64,000 nt of DNA, taken from the NCBI GenBank assembly GCA_964036155.1, contig OZ038422.1, positions 54,955,201 to 55,019,200 on the forward strand. The letters are read 5' to 3'. A program made the position numbers and the translations under genes. The DNA is from Diploscapter coronatus (lineage: Eukaryota > Nematoda > Chromadorea > Rhabditida > Rhabditidae). Below, piece by piece: positions 44,280-56,596 of the stretch. Under the pieces are notes generated by a model. That model searched no databases and had not been told where the DNA came from. It worked only from the letters and a program-made list of their open reading frames with translations. The first letter of the stretch is position 1, and the number at the start of each line of letters is the position of its first letter.

Positions 44280-44475
44280 TACTAAAGAGTAGATATATAT
44301 ATATATATTATATATACGCGCGCGCGAAAAGGTCGCCGCCTCACATCCTTCAATGTCACATGCAAGAAATGGTAGTTGCCTCTACCAGACTACGACGACT
44401 AGTGGTGGACCCAGTCCTAGAGAGGACGATCGTCAGAAACTCCCTATAGTTCATTTTCGTCTGACGAAAATGCTC
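44280..44475. repeat. Alternating TA / CG block (copy 2)
   Basis: Counterpart of 32735-32930: ACTAAAGAGTAGATATATAT, then CGCGCGCGAAAAGGTCGCCG and a conserved tail. Confidence 0.7.
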
Positions 44476-44479
44476 CCTA

Positions 44480-44605
44480 GATTTGTTCTGAAATGCAATA
44501 TCTTGAATAGTATTTACTTCAGTGTCTTTATTGGATGTCCTCGAGAGTTGTCTGTATAATGGGGATTGAAATCAACTACTACTTCACATTCACATTTATT
44601 GAATA
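44480..44605 (+). repeat. Dispersed repeat copy
   Basis: Counterpart of 32935-33065, with CCTCGAGAGTTGTCTGTATA and TTCACATTCACATTTATTG. Confidence 0.7.
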
Positions 44606-46004
44606 AACTAGAAAATGACATCTACCATCTTTATTTCTAATTTATAGTTACATTTGTGTGGGTGAATTGGTCCAAAATGCATAATTAAATTAGATTAATT
44701 TGAAACTACTCCATTTTTAGAAATAAGAAACTATAAATATAACACAGTTTTGTGAATGATAGAGTCAAGGATAGGATTTGTGGTTCAAAGTGTTTAATAG
44801 ACTAATGTTCGATCATTTGTATTTCAATTGTGTGAGAATCTTCAATGAAATGATGATTAGAGATTGTTAGTAAATCAAATGAATAAGATGAAATCCCTCC
44901 AATTTCTTACAGAATTCCCTACAAATTCAACCTATTCTGGTGCCTATTCTTGACAAATCAAAGTAGATTCCAAATGAAATAAACCTCTAATTTGTTGTTA
45001 TACACATTAGTCTGGAATACAATTCTGGCACTCTAATTGTAAGGTAATCACTCTCGAAATTTGTAAATCAAATCCAGATTCTAACTGAACTAGAATGTTT
45101 TTCTTCGAGAAATCTCCCAAGATAATCTGCAAATGTGTCATTTCGAATGAAATTCTGATTCAAATTTCAAAATTGAAGTGAATTAATGTCTTATTTTATG
45201 TTGAAATTTCCCACCATTTCCACCTGAAATGGTAAACTATCTTCGAATTCTAATTTTCTTTTCTGAACTAAATTTGCAATTATTCTCTATAATTATCAGT
45301 GATAAGACCCCATCAAATCAACTAAAATAGTAGAATATTCATAATGAGTGTAAATATCTAATTCCGAGTCAAATGACATCTATATCTATATCTATATCTA
45401 TATCAGTTTATTCCTCAATTTGAATGACCCTACCACCCCTCATCACTGCCCTATCAGTGACAAGATAGTTCTAAATGACAAAACAATAGCATACTCTGAA
45501 TCAGCACTAAATTCCGAGTCGAATGAACCCCATTTCGAGCATAAATGTGCCCTTTCGAGAAATCGATTTTGACGTCACTCACTTCTGAGGTGTCACCGAC
45601 CTTCAGAGACATTTCCACCCCCACATGTTGTACACCACTTTGAAGTCCGTGAAATGTGCAACAGAATGTGGGGAATTTCCCTCTGATTCCAGACTAAAAA
45701 AGCCGATTTTTGGGCGAAAAACTCAAAAAATGACAAAAAAGTAATAAAAAAAACCTATTTTATGCTAATTTCGGGTATTTTCTGAAGTCGAAACTGGAAA
45801 TGGATGTCATTTTCGGAATCAGCGTGCTCGAATTGTGTAGTCGGTATGGCAGTTCTGTGGATAAACACTGAAATAAAGAAAAAAAAACAATATGTAATCA
45901 TAAAGTAGGGAAAAATGAAAATAACAGTTTACCCGTTTCTAACCTGTGTGTGTCGTCCGGGTGTTGATTGAGTATATTTTCGTGAGTATTATTCACCCCG
46001 TGTG
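44606..46004. other. AT-rich noncoding part of duplication copy B
   Basis: No gene is supported; it matches 33066-34456. A short TATATC repeat sits at about 45378-45404. Directly beyond the U2 3' end, 45992-46010 forms a small stem (CACCCCACACGGGGTG on the minus strand) that could be a 3'-processing or termination element. Confidence 0.55.
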
Positions 46005-46192
46005 GGGTGTGAGCCGTACCCAGCTTTAGTGCAACGCTGGGACGACTCGCGATCGGTCGGAGCAAGCCCCGGTTCCGATCAAGCCTCCAAAAATCAAATA
46101 ACCTTATTCTCCCCAATTGGGGAGATATCGAAGGTTAATTCGATAAGAACAGATACTACACTTTGATCTTAGCCATAAGGCCGAGAAGCGAT
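46005..46192 (-). ncRNA. U2: U2 spliceosomal snRNA
   Basis: Read on the minus strand from 46192 it starts ATCGCTTCTCGGCCTTATGG, followed by CTAAGATCAAAGTGTAGTAT, the nearly invariant U2 5' domain. The branch-site recognition GTAGTA is at nucleotides 34-39 (46159-46154) and the Sm-protein site ATTTTTGG is at 46094-46087. A 3' stem-loop CCAGCGTTGCAC...GCTGG follows. U2 pairs with the intron branch point in the spliceosome, replacing SF1. Length is about 188 nt; the 3' end is set by comparison with known U2 and is uncertain by about 10 bases. The upstream (right) side is CT-rich on the coding strand and would carry the snRNA promoter. A partner copy at 34457 is broken by a retrotransposon. Confidence 0.95.
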
Positions 46193-46440
46193 GCCCACAG
46201 CTCGAGGAGTGCGAGTAAATGCAGCGCGGACGCACCTCCCCGGGCTGCTGCCCTTCCCCCATGTCCCAACACGGCCCGAGAGAGCGGGGAAAGACGAAAA
46301 ACCGCCCGGGAAATAGCGTGACAACGAGAGAGAGGGGAGAGGGAGTGCAGGACTGAGGGGGAGGGGCGGGGCGCGAGTAGTGACTACGGGAGAGAGAGGC
46401 CGGAGGCATAAGAGCGGGAGGTCACTTTAGAGTGAGTGTT
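46193..46440 (-). promoter_or_regulatory. U2 upstream region, re-used in the satellite field
   Basis: This GC-rich block lies directly upstream of U2 and should contain its promoter. Its distal part (about 46300-46440) recurs at 47275-47425 and 49555-49695. These copies share ACCGC(C/T)CGGGAAATAGCG, GCGAGTAGTGACTACGGGAG and CGGGAGGTCACTTT. The two other copies have no U2 beside them. I cannot point to a certain proximal sequence element. Confidence 0.5.
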
Positions 46441-49400
46441 AGGAAAAACCAAGGATTGTATGAACAGGGATCCACGAATCGGACTGATTTTCACATATCC
46501 AATACAGTTTTTCACGCTGATCATGATGATGCTATCCGTTTTCCGAAATTCGGTTACTGTAGCGAGTTACGGTAGTTTGAGAAATTTTAAGACTCGACTT
46601 CGGAAAAAAAATCATAACTTTTTTATTTGTGAATCAAATCGAATATGGCTTTTTGTATCTGATAGCCCATGAAAAATACTCCATTTTATCTAACTATGGC
46701 CATTTTACAAAATCGATAATTTGGCGGGAAAATTAGAATATTCAAAAATCGTATCCGAAGTTAGTGCAGTCTTTCGCGATTTTGACCCATCGATATTATG
46801 TGAACCAGACTGGAAATGGCCTTATTTTATAGAGAATTCAATTCTGAATAAAATATGTAACTTTTTGGGGAAAATATGTTGGATCCTGGGGCTAAATAAA
46901 TCCCTAAATGTGTAAAATTAGAGTGATTTTCATAGCTTTCATATCTTTGTATCAAATCAAACAAGACTTTCAGCATTTAATAGTCCATGAAGAACCTTAC
47001 AAATAATATAACTATGACGAATCACGACAACCACCTGTTTTGGCGGAAAATAAAAAATTCGAAATTTTGATTTTAAGAGTGGATGTCAGTTTTATCAAAG
47101 GGATATAGCAAAGGGATCCCACAAATAGGGCTGATTTTCATATTTTGTTTAGTTTTTCATGCTGATCATCATGATGTGGTTTGTTTTTCATAAAATTACC
47201 GTATGCAGGATTACGGTAGCTCGAACTTTTTCAGATCTGACATTGGGAAAAAGTTAATAATTTTCTTATTTTTGTACAAAACCGCTCGGGAAATAGCGCG
47301 GGGGACAGAGAGAGGGGAAAAGAGTGCGGTGTGGAGAGGGGAGGGGCGGGACGCGAGTAGTGACTACGGGAGAGAGAGGCCGGAGGCATAAGAGCGGGAG
47401 GTCACTTTCAGAGGGAGTGTTAGGAAGAATCAAGGGAATATAAACACAGGGATCCACAAATCAAGCTGATTTTTAGATATCTTATATAGTTTTTCACGCT
47501 GATTCTCGTGATGCTATCCGTTTTCCGAAGTTCGGTTACGGTAGCGGATTACGGTAGCTCGAACTTTTTTCAGGTCCGGCTTCGGGAAAAAATAACTTTT
47601 TTATTTTTGAACCGAATCAAACGGGAGTTTCAGCATCGAATAGCCCGCGAAAAACTAAATAATGTAACCACAACAACCCTCTAAAATAAATAATTTTCCG
47701 TCAAAAATTGAGAAAGTCGAAAATATGACTTTATCTGACTGCAGTTGTTTTCGATATTTGACCCCATCGATATCTTGAGATATCACTGAAAATGGCCTTA
47801 TTTGATAGAGAATTCAATTCTGAATAAAAATATGTAACTTTTTTCGAGAAAAAAAAACTTGGACCCTAGGGCCAAATGAACTCCCAAAAGCATAAAATTA
47901 GTGATTTTCAACAATTCAAATTTCTTATTTCTGAACCAAATCAGACGGGAGTTTCACCATCGAATAGCCCATGAAAAACGTTACAAATAATATAACTATG
48001 ACGAGTCACGACAACCACCTGTTTTGGTGGAAAATTAAAAATTTTGATTTTGAGTGAATTTCAGTAAGAACCAGTCTGTATAAATAGGGATACACGAATC
48101 GGGCTGATTTTCATAGGGTTTACTCAGTATTTCATGCTGATTCTTGTAGTGTAGTTTATTTTTCATTAAATTATCGTATGCAGGATTACGGTACTTTGAA
48201 GTTTTGATATACCTGACTTCGGAAAAAAATCATAATTTTCTTATTTTGAGCTAAATCAGGCGGGAGTTTCAGCATCGAATAGCCCACAAAAAACTCCACA
48301 AATAATGTAACCACAACCACCCGCTACAGTAAATAATTTTCCGTCAAAAATTGAAAAAGTCGAAAATATGACTTTATTTAACTGCAGTTGTTTTCGATAT
48401 TTGACCCCATCGATATTATGTGAACCAGACTGGAAATGGCCTTATTTTTGTAGAGAATTCAATTCTGAATAAAAGTATGCAACTTTCGAGAAAAAAAAAC
48501 TTGGACCCTGGGGCCAAATAAATCCCAAAAATGCATAAAATTAGTGATTTTCAACAATTCAAATTTCTTATTTTGAACCGAATAAAATGTGGTTTTTTGC
48601 GTTAGATAATCTATGAAAAACTCTAAATAATGTAACCACAACCACCTGCTACGATAAATAATTCCTCGCCAAAATTAAAAAAAAAAAAAGTAAAAAATGT
48701 GACTTTGTCTGACTGCAGTTGTTTTCAATATTTGATCCCATCGATACTATGTGGACCAGACTGAAAATGGCCTTATTTTATAGGGAATTTAATTCTGAAT
48801 AAAAATATGTAGTTTTTCTTTTCGAAAAAAACTTGGACCCTGGGGTCAAATGAACCCCCAAAAGCATAAAATTAGTGATTTTCAACAATTCAAATTTCTT
48901 ATTTCTGAACCAAATAAAATGTGGTTTTTTTGCGTTAGATAATCTATGAAAAACTCCACAAATAATGTAACCACAATCACCCACTACAATAAATAATTCC
49001 TCGCCAAAATTTTAAAAATTCAAAAATATGACTTTGTCTGACTGCAGTTTTTTGCGATTTTAACCACATCGATGTCTTGGGATACTTGTTGGAAATGACC
49101 TTATTTGATAGAGAATTCAATTCTGAACAAACATATGCAACTTTCGAGAAAAAAAACTTGGACCCTGGGGCCAAATGAACTCCCAAAAGCATAAAATTAG
49201 TGATTTTCATAACTTTCATATCTTTGAATCAAATCAAATGAGAGTTTCACCATCGAATAGCCCATAAAATACTCCATTTTATCTAACTATGACCATTTTA
49301 GAAAATCGATAATTTGGCGGAAAATAAAAAATTTGAAATTTTGATTTTAAGAGTGGATGTCAGTTTTATCAAAGGGATATAGCAAAGGGATCCCACAAAT

Positions 49401-51100
49401 AGGGCTGATTTTCATATTTTGTTTAGTTTTTCATGCTGATCATCATGATGTGGTTTGTTTTTCATAAAATTACCGTATGCAGGATTACGGTAGCTCGAAC
49501 TTTTTCAGATCTGACATTGGGAAAAAGTTAATAATTTTCTTATTTTTGTACAAAACCGCTCGGGAAATAGCGCGGGGGACAGAGAGAGGGGAAAAGAGTG
49601 CGGTGTGGAGAGGGGAGGGGCGGGGCGCGAGTAGTGACTACGGGAGAGAGAGGCCGGAGGCATAGGAGCGGGAGGTCACTTTAGAGTGAGTGTTAGGAAA
49701 AACCAAGGATTGTATGAACAGGGATCCACGAATCGGACTGATTTTCACATATCCAATACAGTTTTTCACGCTGATCATGATGATGCTATCCGTTTTCCGA
49801 AATTCGGTTACGGTAGCGAGTTACGGTAGTTTGAGAAATTTCAAGACTCGACTTCGGAAAAAAAATCATAACTTTTTTATTTGTGAATCAAATCGAATAT
49901 GGCTTTTTGTATCTGATAGCCCATGAAAAATACTCCATTTTATCTAACTATGGCCATTTTACAAAATCGATAATTTGGCGGGAAAATTAGAATATTCAAA
50001 AATCGTATCCGAAGTTAGTGCAGTCTTTCGCGATTTTGACCCATCGATATTATGTGAACCAGACTGGAAATGGCTTTATTTTATAGAGAATTAAATTCTG
50101 AATAAAAGTATGCAACTTCCAAGAAAAAAAAACTTGGACCCTGGGGTCAAATGAACCCCCAAAAGCATAAAATTAGTCATTTTCAACAATTCAAATTTCT
50201 TATTTCTGAACCAAATCGAATAGGGTTTTTGCATTAGATAGTCTATGAAAAACTCCACAAATAATGTAACCACAATCACCCACTACAATAAATAATTCCT
50301 CGCCAAAAATTGAAAAATTCGAAAAATATGACTTTGTCTGACTGCAGTTTTTTGCGATTTTAACCACATCGATGTCTTAGGATACTTGTTGGAAATGACC
50401 TTATTTGATAGAAAATTCAATTCTGAATAAAAGTATGCAACTTTCGAGAAAAAAAAACTTGGACCCTGGGGCCAAATGAACTCCCAAAAACATAAAATTA
50501 GAGTGATTTTCATAGCTTTCATATTTTTGAATCAAATCAAACGGGAGTTTCATAATCGAATAGCCCACAAAAAACTACAAATAATATAATCACAACCACC
50601 CGCTACAGTAAATAATTTTCCGTCAAAAATTGAAAAATTCGAAAATATGACTTTATTTAACTGCAGTTGTTTTCGATATTTGACCCCATCGATATTATGT
50701 GAACCAGACTGGAAATGGCTTTATTTTATAGGGAATTTAATTCTGAATAAAATATGCAAACTTTCGAAAAAAAAGTTGGACCCTGGGGCCAAATAAATCC
50801 CAAAAATGCATAAAATTAGTGATTTTCAACAATTCAAATTTCTTATTTCCGAACCAAATCGAATGAAGGTTTTCAGAATTGAATAGTCCATGTAAAACTA
50901 TAAATAATGTAACCACAATCACCCACTACAGTAAATAATTTCTCGCCAAAAATTAAAAATTCGAAAAATTGATTTTAAGAGTGGATTTCAGTTTTATCAA
51001 AGGAACATAACACAGGGATCCCACAAATCGAGCTATTTTTGAGATATCTAATACAGTTTTTCACGCTGATTCTCACGGTGCTATTCTTTTTTTTTCGAAA
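46436..51100. repeat. Complex satellite, period about 325 bp, with higher-order duplications
   Basis: The block TTGGACCCTGGGGCCAAAT recurs near 46870 (variant), 47858, 48500, 48833, 49159, 50138, 50459 and 50779; neighbouring full copies are 320-333 bases apart. Other markers recur in step: GACTGCAGTTGTTTTCGAT, CCATCGATATTATGTGAACC, AACCACAACCACCCGCTAC. A second unit type carries CAGGGATCCACGAATCGG, CACGCTGATCATGATGATG and GATTACGGTAG. Sequence at 46436-46840 is repeated almost unchanged at 49690-50095, and 47060-47430 at 49340-49690. Identical short open frames at 46436 and 49690 reflect this and are not genes. Confidence 0.88.
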
Positions 51101-51374
51101 ATGATCACTAATTATCGTCCTTTCTGGAATAGCTCACTTCAGAGTGGATATTTTCGAGGGGTGTGTTAACATAAGTTGATCAATTTGCGATATGCTATCA
51201 ATTATTTGTTGTTTCTCTTGAATTTCTTCGATCACATTTAAAACATTGAATTTTCTGGTAATGACATTGTCACAAATAATGGAGAGTAAATGACAGAATC
51301 AGGGTTGTTTGAGGTTCGAAAGATCGAATTTGAACTGAACTGATCTTTCAAACAGTTCGTACAGCTCTGATTAA
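51101..51374. other. Spacer between the satellite and kelch gene C
   Basis: AT-rich; nothing recognised. Confidence 0.5.
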
Positions 51375-51490
51375 AAGGAATATTTATTTCAGTTGAAATT
51401 ATCCCTCATCACTTGGATGTCTTCGAGAGTTGTCTGTATCATTTTTATTGGAATTAAATTATTGTTTCACATTTTATTGAATAAAATTTC
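51375..51490 (+). repeat. Dispersed repeat ahead of kelch gene C
   Basis: Contains TTATTTCAGTTG, TCTTCGAGAGTTGTCTGTAT and GTTTCACATTTTATTGAATA. Same place relative to gene C as in copies A and B. Confidence 0.72.
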
Positions 51491-51532
51491 TATATGAAAT
51501 CTGAGATTACTATAATCAAGCTTTATTTTATG

Positions 51533-52773
51533 TTAATATTTCCGACTTCACGCCATTCATTCGTTTGTGGATCATACTCCTCGATTGAATTATGAAATCT
51601 AAGTTAACAAATATTTGGTATAAAGATGTACAAAATCTCAGCTCACTTTCCTCCGATTGCATACAATTTCCCGTTAGCGACAATGAGCGAATGATAACAT
51701 CTAGCATAATTCATATCAGCGATTCGACTGCCAACTGGAATTGAGGGATCGAAACACAGACAAGATTTTAATACATCACCAAGGCTAAATATATAATGAT
51801 GCATTATTTATCATACAAAATTAACGACATCTGTCCTCCAGCTATATAAATTTTTCCATTTAACGATGCAACTCCGAATGAATATCGTTCTTCTGGAATC
51901 TCTCCGATTTCAGTCCATTCCCATTCATCGTCTGATAATCGATATATCTTTTTACTATCATATCCATCAATAACTGAATATCCATAGTTACAATAATGAA
52001 TATGCTATAATGTGACCGTATAAACTTTCATCGCATGTTATTGTTTGAACAGAGTAAATTGGAAGAGGAAATCTAGGTCCTTTTTGCCATTTTCCATCTA
52101 TTAAAACCTGAATAAATTATTATTTCATGGACTTTCATTCGATTTTCTTACATCAACTCGATTCGTATTTTCCCATGTTTCAGGATCCCGTCCACCCAAA
52201 TAATATAAGTTGTCTTTGAAATAAGCCACAGATGCATATTCACGCCATTCAGGAGGATCTGATCCTGCAAATAATGCAATAGATTAAACCACAACCTATT
52301 GGCTTTTGTAATTTTACCTCTAGTGATTTGTCGAGTATTCAGGCCAAAGATTTCAAACTGTTTTCCAAAAGAGTCAATTGCGAAAATCTAAAGTTTACAA
52401 AATTGGCAATGGCAAATAAAATAACCAACCTTATCTTTTGTAGTTGCTACTTCATGTGAATCTAAATCATTAGTAAATTTTCCAATCTGCTCAACAGAAT
52501 TAGTATGCGAATCAAACAGACAAATTATTTCTTCCCAAATATTTTTGTTTTTATAACGTACTAGATACTAAAATTAATTATCGCTCATCCAAGAAATATT
52601 TTCCTACGATAGAATAAAATTTTCGTCTCGAACACTATTTCGAGCACTATCGGCAGATGTTTCTTGATTATTTTCATCATTCGCTTGTTAGTCCAGGCCA
52701 ATTGTCCCAGGTCTTTGAATTCGGGATATTTGCAGATCAGCAATATAATTTCGACTGGTAAATTGACTAGCAT
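51533..52773 (-). CDS. F-box / kelch-repeat protein, paralog C
   Basis: Intact third paralog. ATG at 52773 opens the F-box (LPVEIILLICKYPEFKDLGQ). Exons then follow the same layout and phases as genes A and B, with YYLGG, ASLNGKIYIAGG and KLYAIGG blade motifs, ending EEYDPQTNEWREVGNINIK before TAA at 51533. It has four extra codons after the F-box (IVFE region) and an extra lysine at the last junction, both in frame. It lacks the long duplicated flank and U2 found beside A and B, so it left the family earlier or was copied as a smaller unit. It presumably acts as an SCF substrate receptor; substrate unknown. Confidence 0.83.
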
Positions 52774-53046
52774 TTTTGTTTTCTTTGTTAAAAGACCTAA
52801 ACAATCAGCATAGTACTATTTCAAAATGGAAATACTAAAAGAGTATTGATTGAACGAGAAAGTCGGCAATTAATGAATTTGAAATTGATCATTGAAGAAA
52901 GGTGAATGAAACTACTAAATTGATGCCTCATAATTTTTATCAGACTAAAAATCGATTCCTAAACATGGTTTATCATTTAAGAGTGAATATAACTAAGGAC
53001 CAAGGTCTGTATAAACAGGGATCCACAAAATCGGGCTGATCTTCAC

Positions 53047-53086
<40 letters not shown>

Positions 53087-53291
53087 GATCTTTTTCGTTC
53101 AAACGATTCATTCGAACGATAAAATCATCAACGATTTTTGCTATATTAAAAATAATTTATTAGGTTTAAAAAAGTAAGTCGACGTAAAAAATGATGATGT
53201 AATATGACAGGAATGATGGCTGATTGCAAGTTTTCGTATGAAGAATGATTTTCATGTTGAAGATGACTGCTTCTCTGCCTCTATGCCCTCT
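52774..53291. other. Spacer with satellite remnant and CAA microsatellite
   Basis: At about 53010-53045 a piece of the satellite second unit recurs (GTATAAACAGGGATCCACAA). It runs into a CAA trinucleotide run at 53047-53085. The rest is AT-rich, with 3' UTR of the gene to the right. Confidence 0.6.
53047..53085. repeat. (CAA)n microsatellite
   Basis: About 12 uninterrupted CAA units directly after a satellite fragment. Confidence 0.95.
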
Positions 53292-56200
53292 TCATTGATA
53301 AGAATATCTCTGCCTCTGGTCGACTCGCCCCGCTTTGGAGAACTGAAATCCATGATTTTATTTTGTTAAAAAATAAAGTTTGCCTAGAATTTTTGTAACT
53401 GATCTACAGATATGCCAACAGGTATACGTTTTCCGTGAATAACTCGATTAGCGTAACAGTGACTATAAGAATATTATATGAAAAAGATGCGGAAGGAACT
53501 TTTAAATAGTACTGTATAGATTTCGTTTCATGAAATAAAACCTATATAGATTTACACAAAATCTTCTAGCGCATCTTTTTCATAAACATTCTTATAGCTT
53601 ACCTGTTACGCTGATCAAGACATCATCCTATCCCTGATCCACATATTATACAACTTGGCCAAATTTCTGATAAGAAAGGGAGGAAGAGAAACTGACCTGT
53701 TCTTTGAACCCAGCTTCGATGGCTCGAGCGACTATCTTCAATTCGACCTCCTCTGCCAATTTCTCGAACGCTCCGCTCGTCGGGTTTTCCTGCAAAATTG
53801 GCACTCTTTCAAGAGATGGTAGGGGGTAATTTTTTAGTTAGAATAGAAATATGCAGAATCAGAATTTTAAATTATTTGAGAGCTTCTTCAAAAGGGCGCC
53901 AACGTTCATTCTTCTAGCCTCTTGTAAACCTCATTCAGTTCTTGTACTTCGAATAGGTTAGGGGGGTCGACATGTGGGGACCATAGTTCAAACATCCCGC
54001 TCAATGAGCGGATCACTTGGAAAAACAACATAGGACTTACACAACCCTCCCCTAAACTCGTATTATAAACCTTTATAATGTTGTCCTGGATGAGCCTTAC
54101 AAATAGATGAGAGGATGAAATTTACACAAAAACAAGTTCATCCTTCTTTTCCTTATATTGAAAAAGTGGGTAGAATTTACTAACCTGCATGTGTAGAACT
54201 CGAGCAGCGATGAATTCGATGATCAGATTCTTCACGAGCAGAACCGTGTGAGTGCCAATGCAAAGTTTGTCGAGGAATCTGCAGATACAATTCATTTGAA
54301 GATTCATCTTTCTACACTTGTGGAATGCACCTCTGCGTGGCCCTCTCTTCTCTGAGCAACTCACAACCCGCACAGGCCAACCACGTCTCAATCACTTCAC
54401 TCTTGATGTTGCGGATCTGAATAGGGAGGAAGAAATTTGTTTAAAAATTGAACGAAAATACTACCAATGCTTCTGAGTTGAATTTGATGGGGACTTTAGG
54501 ATTGTTGAGTGTGGGAGAGGAAATGGCCTGATCTCGGATCTGAAAAATGTTATTCTTACTGTCCGAATTTCAGATTAAACAAGGTCTATACAATACTGTC
54601 AAGTTTGTTGGACTAAGTTTTCATCGCTGTTATTTTCTAATTTAAAAAGAGAAAATCACATGTTGAAATTTTTAGCATTACATAAACTTCAAGTTTTTTT
54701 TTTCCCTTCGATAGTCTCGTCATTAAAACTAACCTCTTTAACGAGTTTAGCCCATTCAGAAGGGGGGATGTGCGTCTGCACGAGTTTGTAGAGAGACCGA
54801 GTTATGTGAAAGTTGTCCCACCAGTTCTCCTTCAAAGTCAACACTTGTCGTGCAATCTAAAGAAGGAGTTATTCTGAACTCGAAAAAAAAAACATATTGT
54901 TATTCAACAAAAAGTTCGTTTCTATCACTGAACTTTCGACGTTATTCCTTCTTCTTCTTCTTTAATTACTTGCAATGAATGATTTTAAACAAAATCTAAT
55001 ATAGTTCAGTTGGATAGCCTTATGAATCGGCGATGGACAAGAATGATAGTTTTGGGTTTCGTGAAACAGAAAAGGAATGATGATTGGGCTTCAAAATTCC
55101 GAAAATGGGAAACCGGATAAAAGAAACTTTTTAAATTTCAACAAAAAAAAAGACAAGAAAGTTCTCTCTTTCGAGCACTGTTATAAATCTCCTACAAAAT
55201 TATATATGGATATTATCTTTTGCAAAATAATCATGAGAGTAGCAAAATGATGCTTCAAAGAAGACGAGGATGAAATTATTGACCAGCATACAACACCATT
55301 TCTATACTCTTACCGCTGTGATCTGCTTCATGCGTTTCTGTTCCTCTGCATTTCTCGGACTGTACAACTTTTGAGTGGCTGGTTGCGCACTCAATTTGTC
55401 CTCTGCCAGAAGCACCATTCTAAAAACACAACCTTGATAATTATAGAATGCGTCAAAGATTTTGATAACTTTACAGGTCAATTCCTAACAAATAGGACGA
55501 TGTAATGCAAAGAAGGCCAAGTTTTCTATTAAATCTTGGCTTTAAAAAATAAAGCGTTAGCCTCCATAAACAATAATGCAAACAACTTTTGATTAAAATG
55601 CTAAAATAATTATTTATCAAGTTTATAGATTTGCAAAAAAAAAAGTGTAATTGGGCTACCTGACAATGTCTTCTAAAGTCGGTTTGAGTAGAAGCTGTTC
55701 ATCGTCCGTTTTGACTACCTGTCCTTGGAATTGACGGATCTGAACGAGACATCTGCCCAGCACTTCTGCCTGCAAATTACTTGATTTCACTTTCAGTTCT
55801 TTATCAGGTATTTGAAAAAACAGGAAATTCTTACCAGACGAATTTTTTTTGAATTTATGAAATTGGAACTATATAAATCCTATAAATTTGTGAGCTTCAT
55901 CAAAATCGAGAGTTGTAATCGAGCATTTGAAAAAAGCTACCATTTTGTTTTTACCTACTTCATCTTTCCTGTGTTTGTCGACCATGTGTCTGGTTTCCGG
56001 ATAAGGGCTTGCAATACCAAGGAGCGTCTTGTAGAGTAGCGAGCGACAGGAAACTGGGATGTTGTGGCGCCAGACGAACGATTTCAACTGGTACAAGTCG
56101 ACATCTGAGGGACCGGCCAGCATCTAAAAATGCTATCTGCGAGTGAGATTCAGAAGTTAGAGGTAAAAGTGGCAATGATCTCGAGTTGAAGGAAATATCA

Positions 56201-56596
56201 TAAGAATAGTATGCAGAAAATACAATGTTCTAAAAAATAAGTGCATTGTGTTCTCACACGCTATTTCTGGACAACCAAAATTCGATGGAGTAACATAGCG
56301 AACAGGCGTGCAGTGGCAGGGATTTTACAAAAAATATCGGAACGTGATCTAAAGAATGATCTCCGATATTTAATAAAAATTATCTTGATATTCAGGCAAA
56401 TAGCAACTGCTTTGCAGTCTCAACAAAGACAGAAAGTTGTTTTCCAAAACTGATATCATAGCATTTAGATTGGCAATTTAAAAAATAAAAAAAATCAACT
56501 AACCTCCATGAGACCAGCTTCATTTGCTTCCTGGTTTCCTGTCTTTTCGCCAGCGCCCACACATTTCGTGATGAATTGTTGACGGAAATTAGCCAT
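53292..56596 (-). CDS. TBC-domain protein resembling TBC1D7
   Basis: Predicted 331 aa in ten exons: 56596-56504, 56123-55959, 55769-55660, 55419-55314, 54856-54734, 54539-54465, 54416-54331, 54278-54185, 53789-53697, 53342-53292; the sum is 332 codons. The order of conserved blocks follows human TBC1D7. IPVSCRSLLYKTLLGI at about residue 61 corresponds to the start of the TBC fold, then ITRSLYKLVQTHIP. Near the C-terminus are FLDKLCIGTHTVLLVKNLII and a helix AEEVELKIVARAIEAGF. As in TBC1D7, the usual arginine and glutamine fingers of RabGAPs are not seen, so it may not be a catalytic GAP. TBC1D7 is the third subunit of the TSC complex that restrains Rheb/TORC1 at lysosomes; whether that role holds here is inference. 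A TGTTCAG acceptor about 45 bases before the ATG (56640 region) suggests trans-splicing. Confidence 0.78.

Larger units (their letters stand above)
41485..46155. repeat. Segmental duplication, copy B (partner 29985-34617)
   Basis: Same order of parts as copy A: dispersed repeat, F-box/kelch gene, dispersed repeat, conserved open stretch, CG-rich block, dispersed repeat, AT-rich stretch, U2. Here U2 is intact and there is no retrotransposon. Confidence 0.85.

Noticed and set aside
46436..49926. Identical 78-codon frames at 46436 and 49690, near-identical 62-codon frames at 47203 and 49477
   Set aside because: They are duplicated satellite sequence without start context, splice sites or family resemblance; identity reflects recent duplication.
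46436..51100. CRISPR-like array
   Set aside because: The repeat period is about 325 bp with diverged units and no short identical repeats with unique spacers; this is a eukaryotic satellite.
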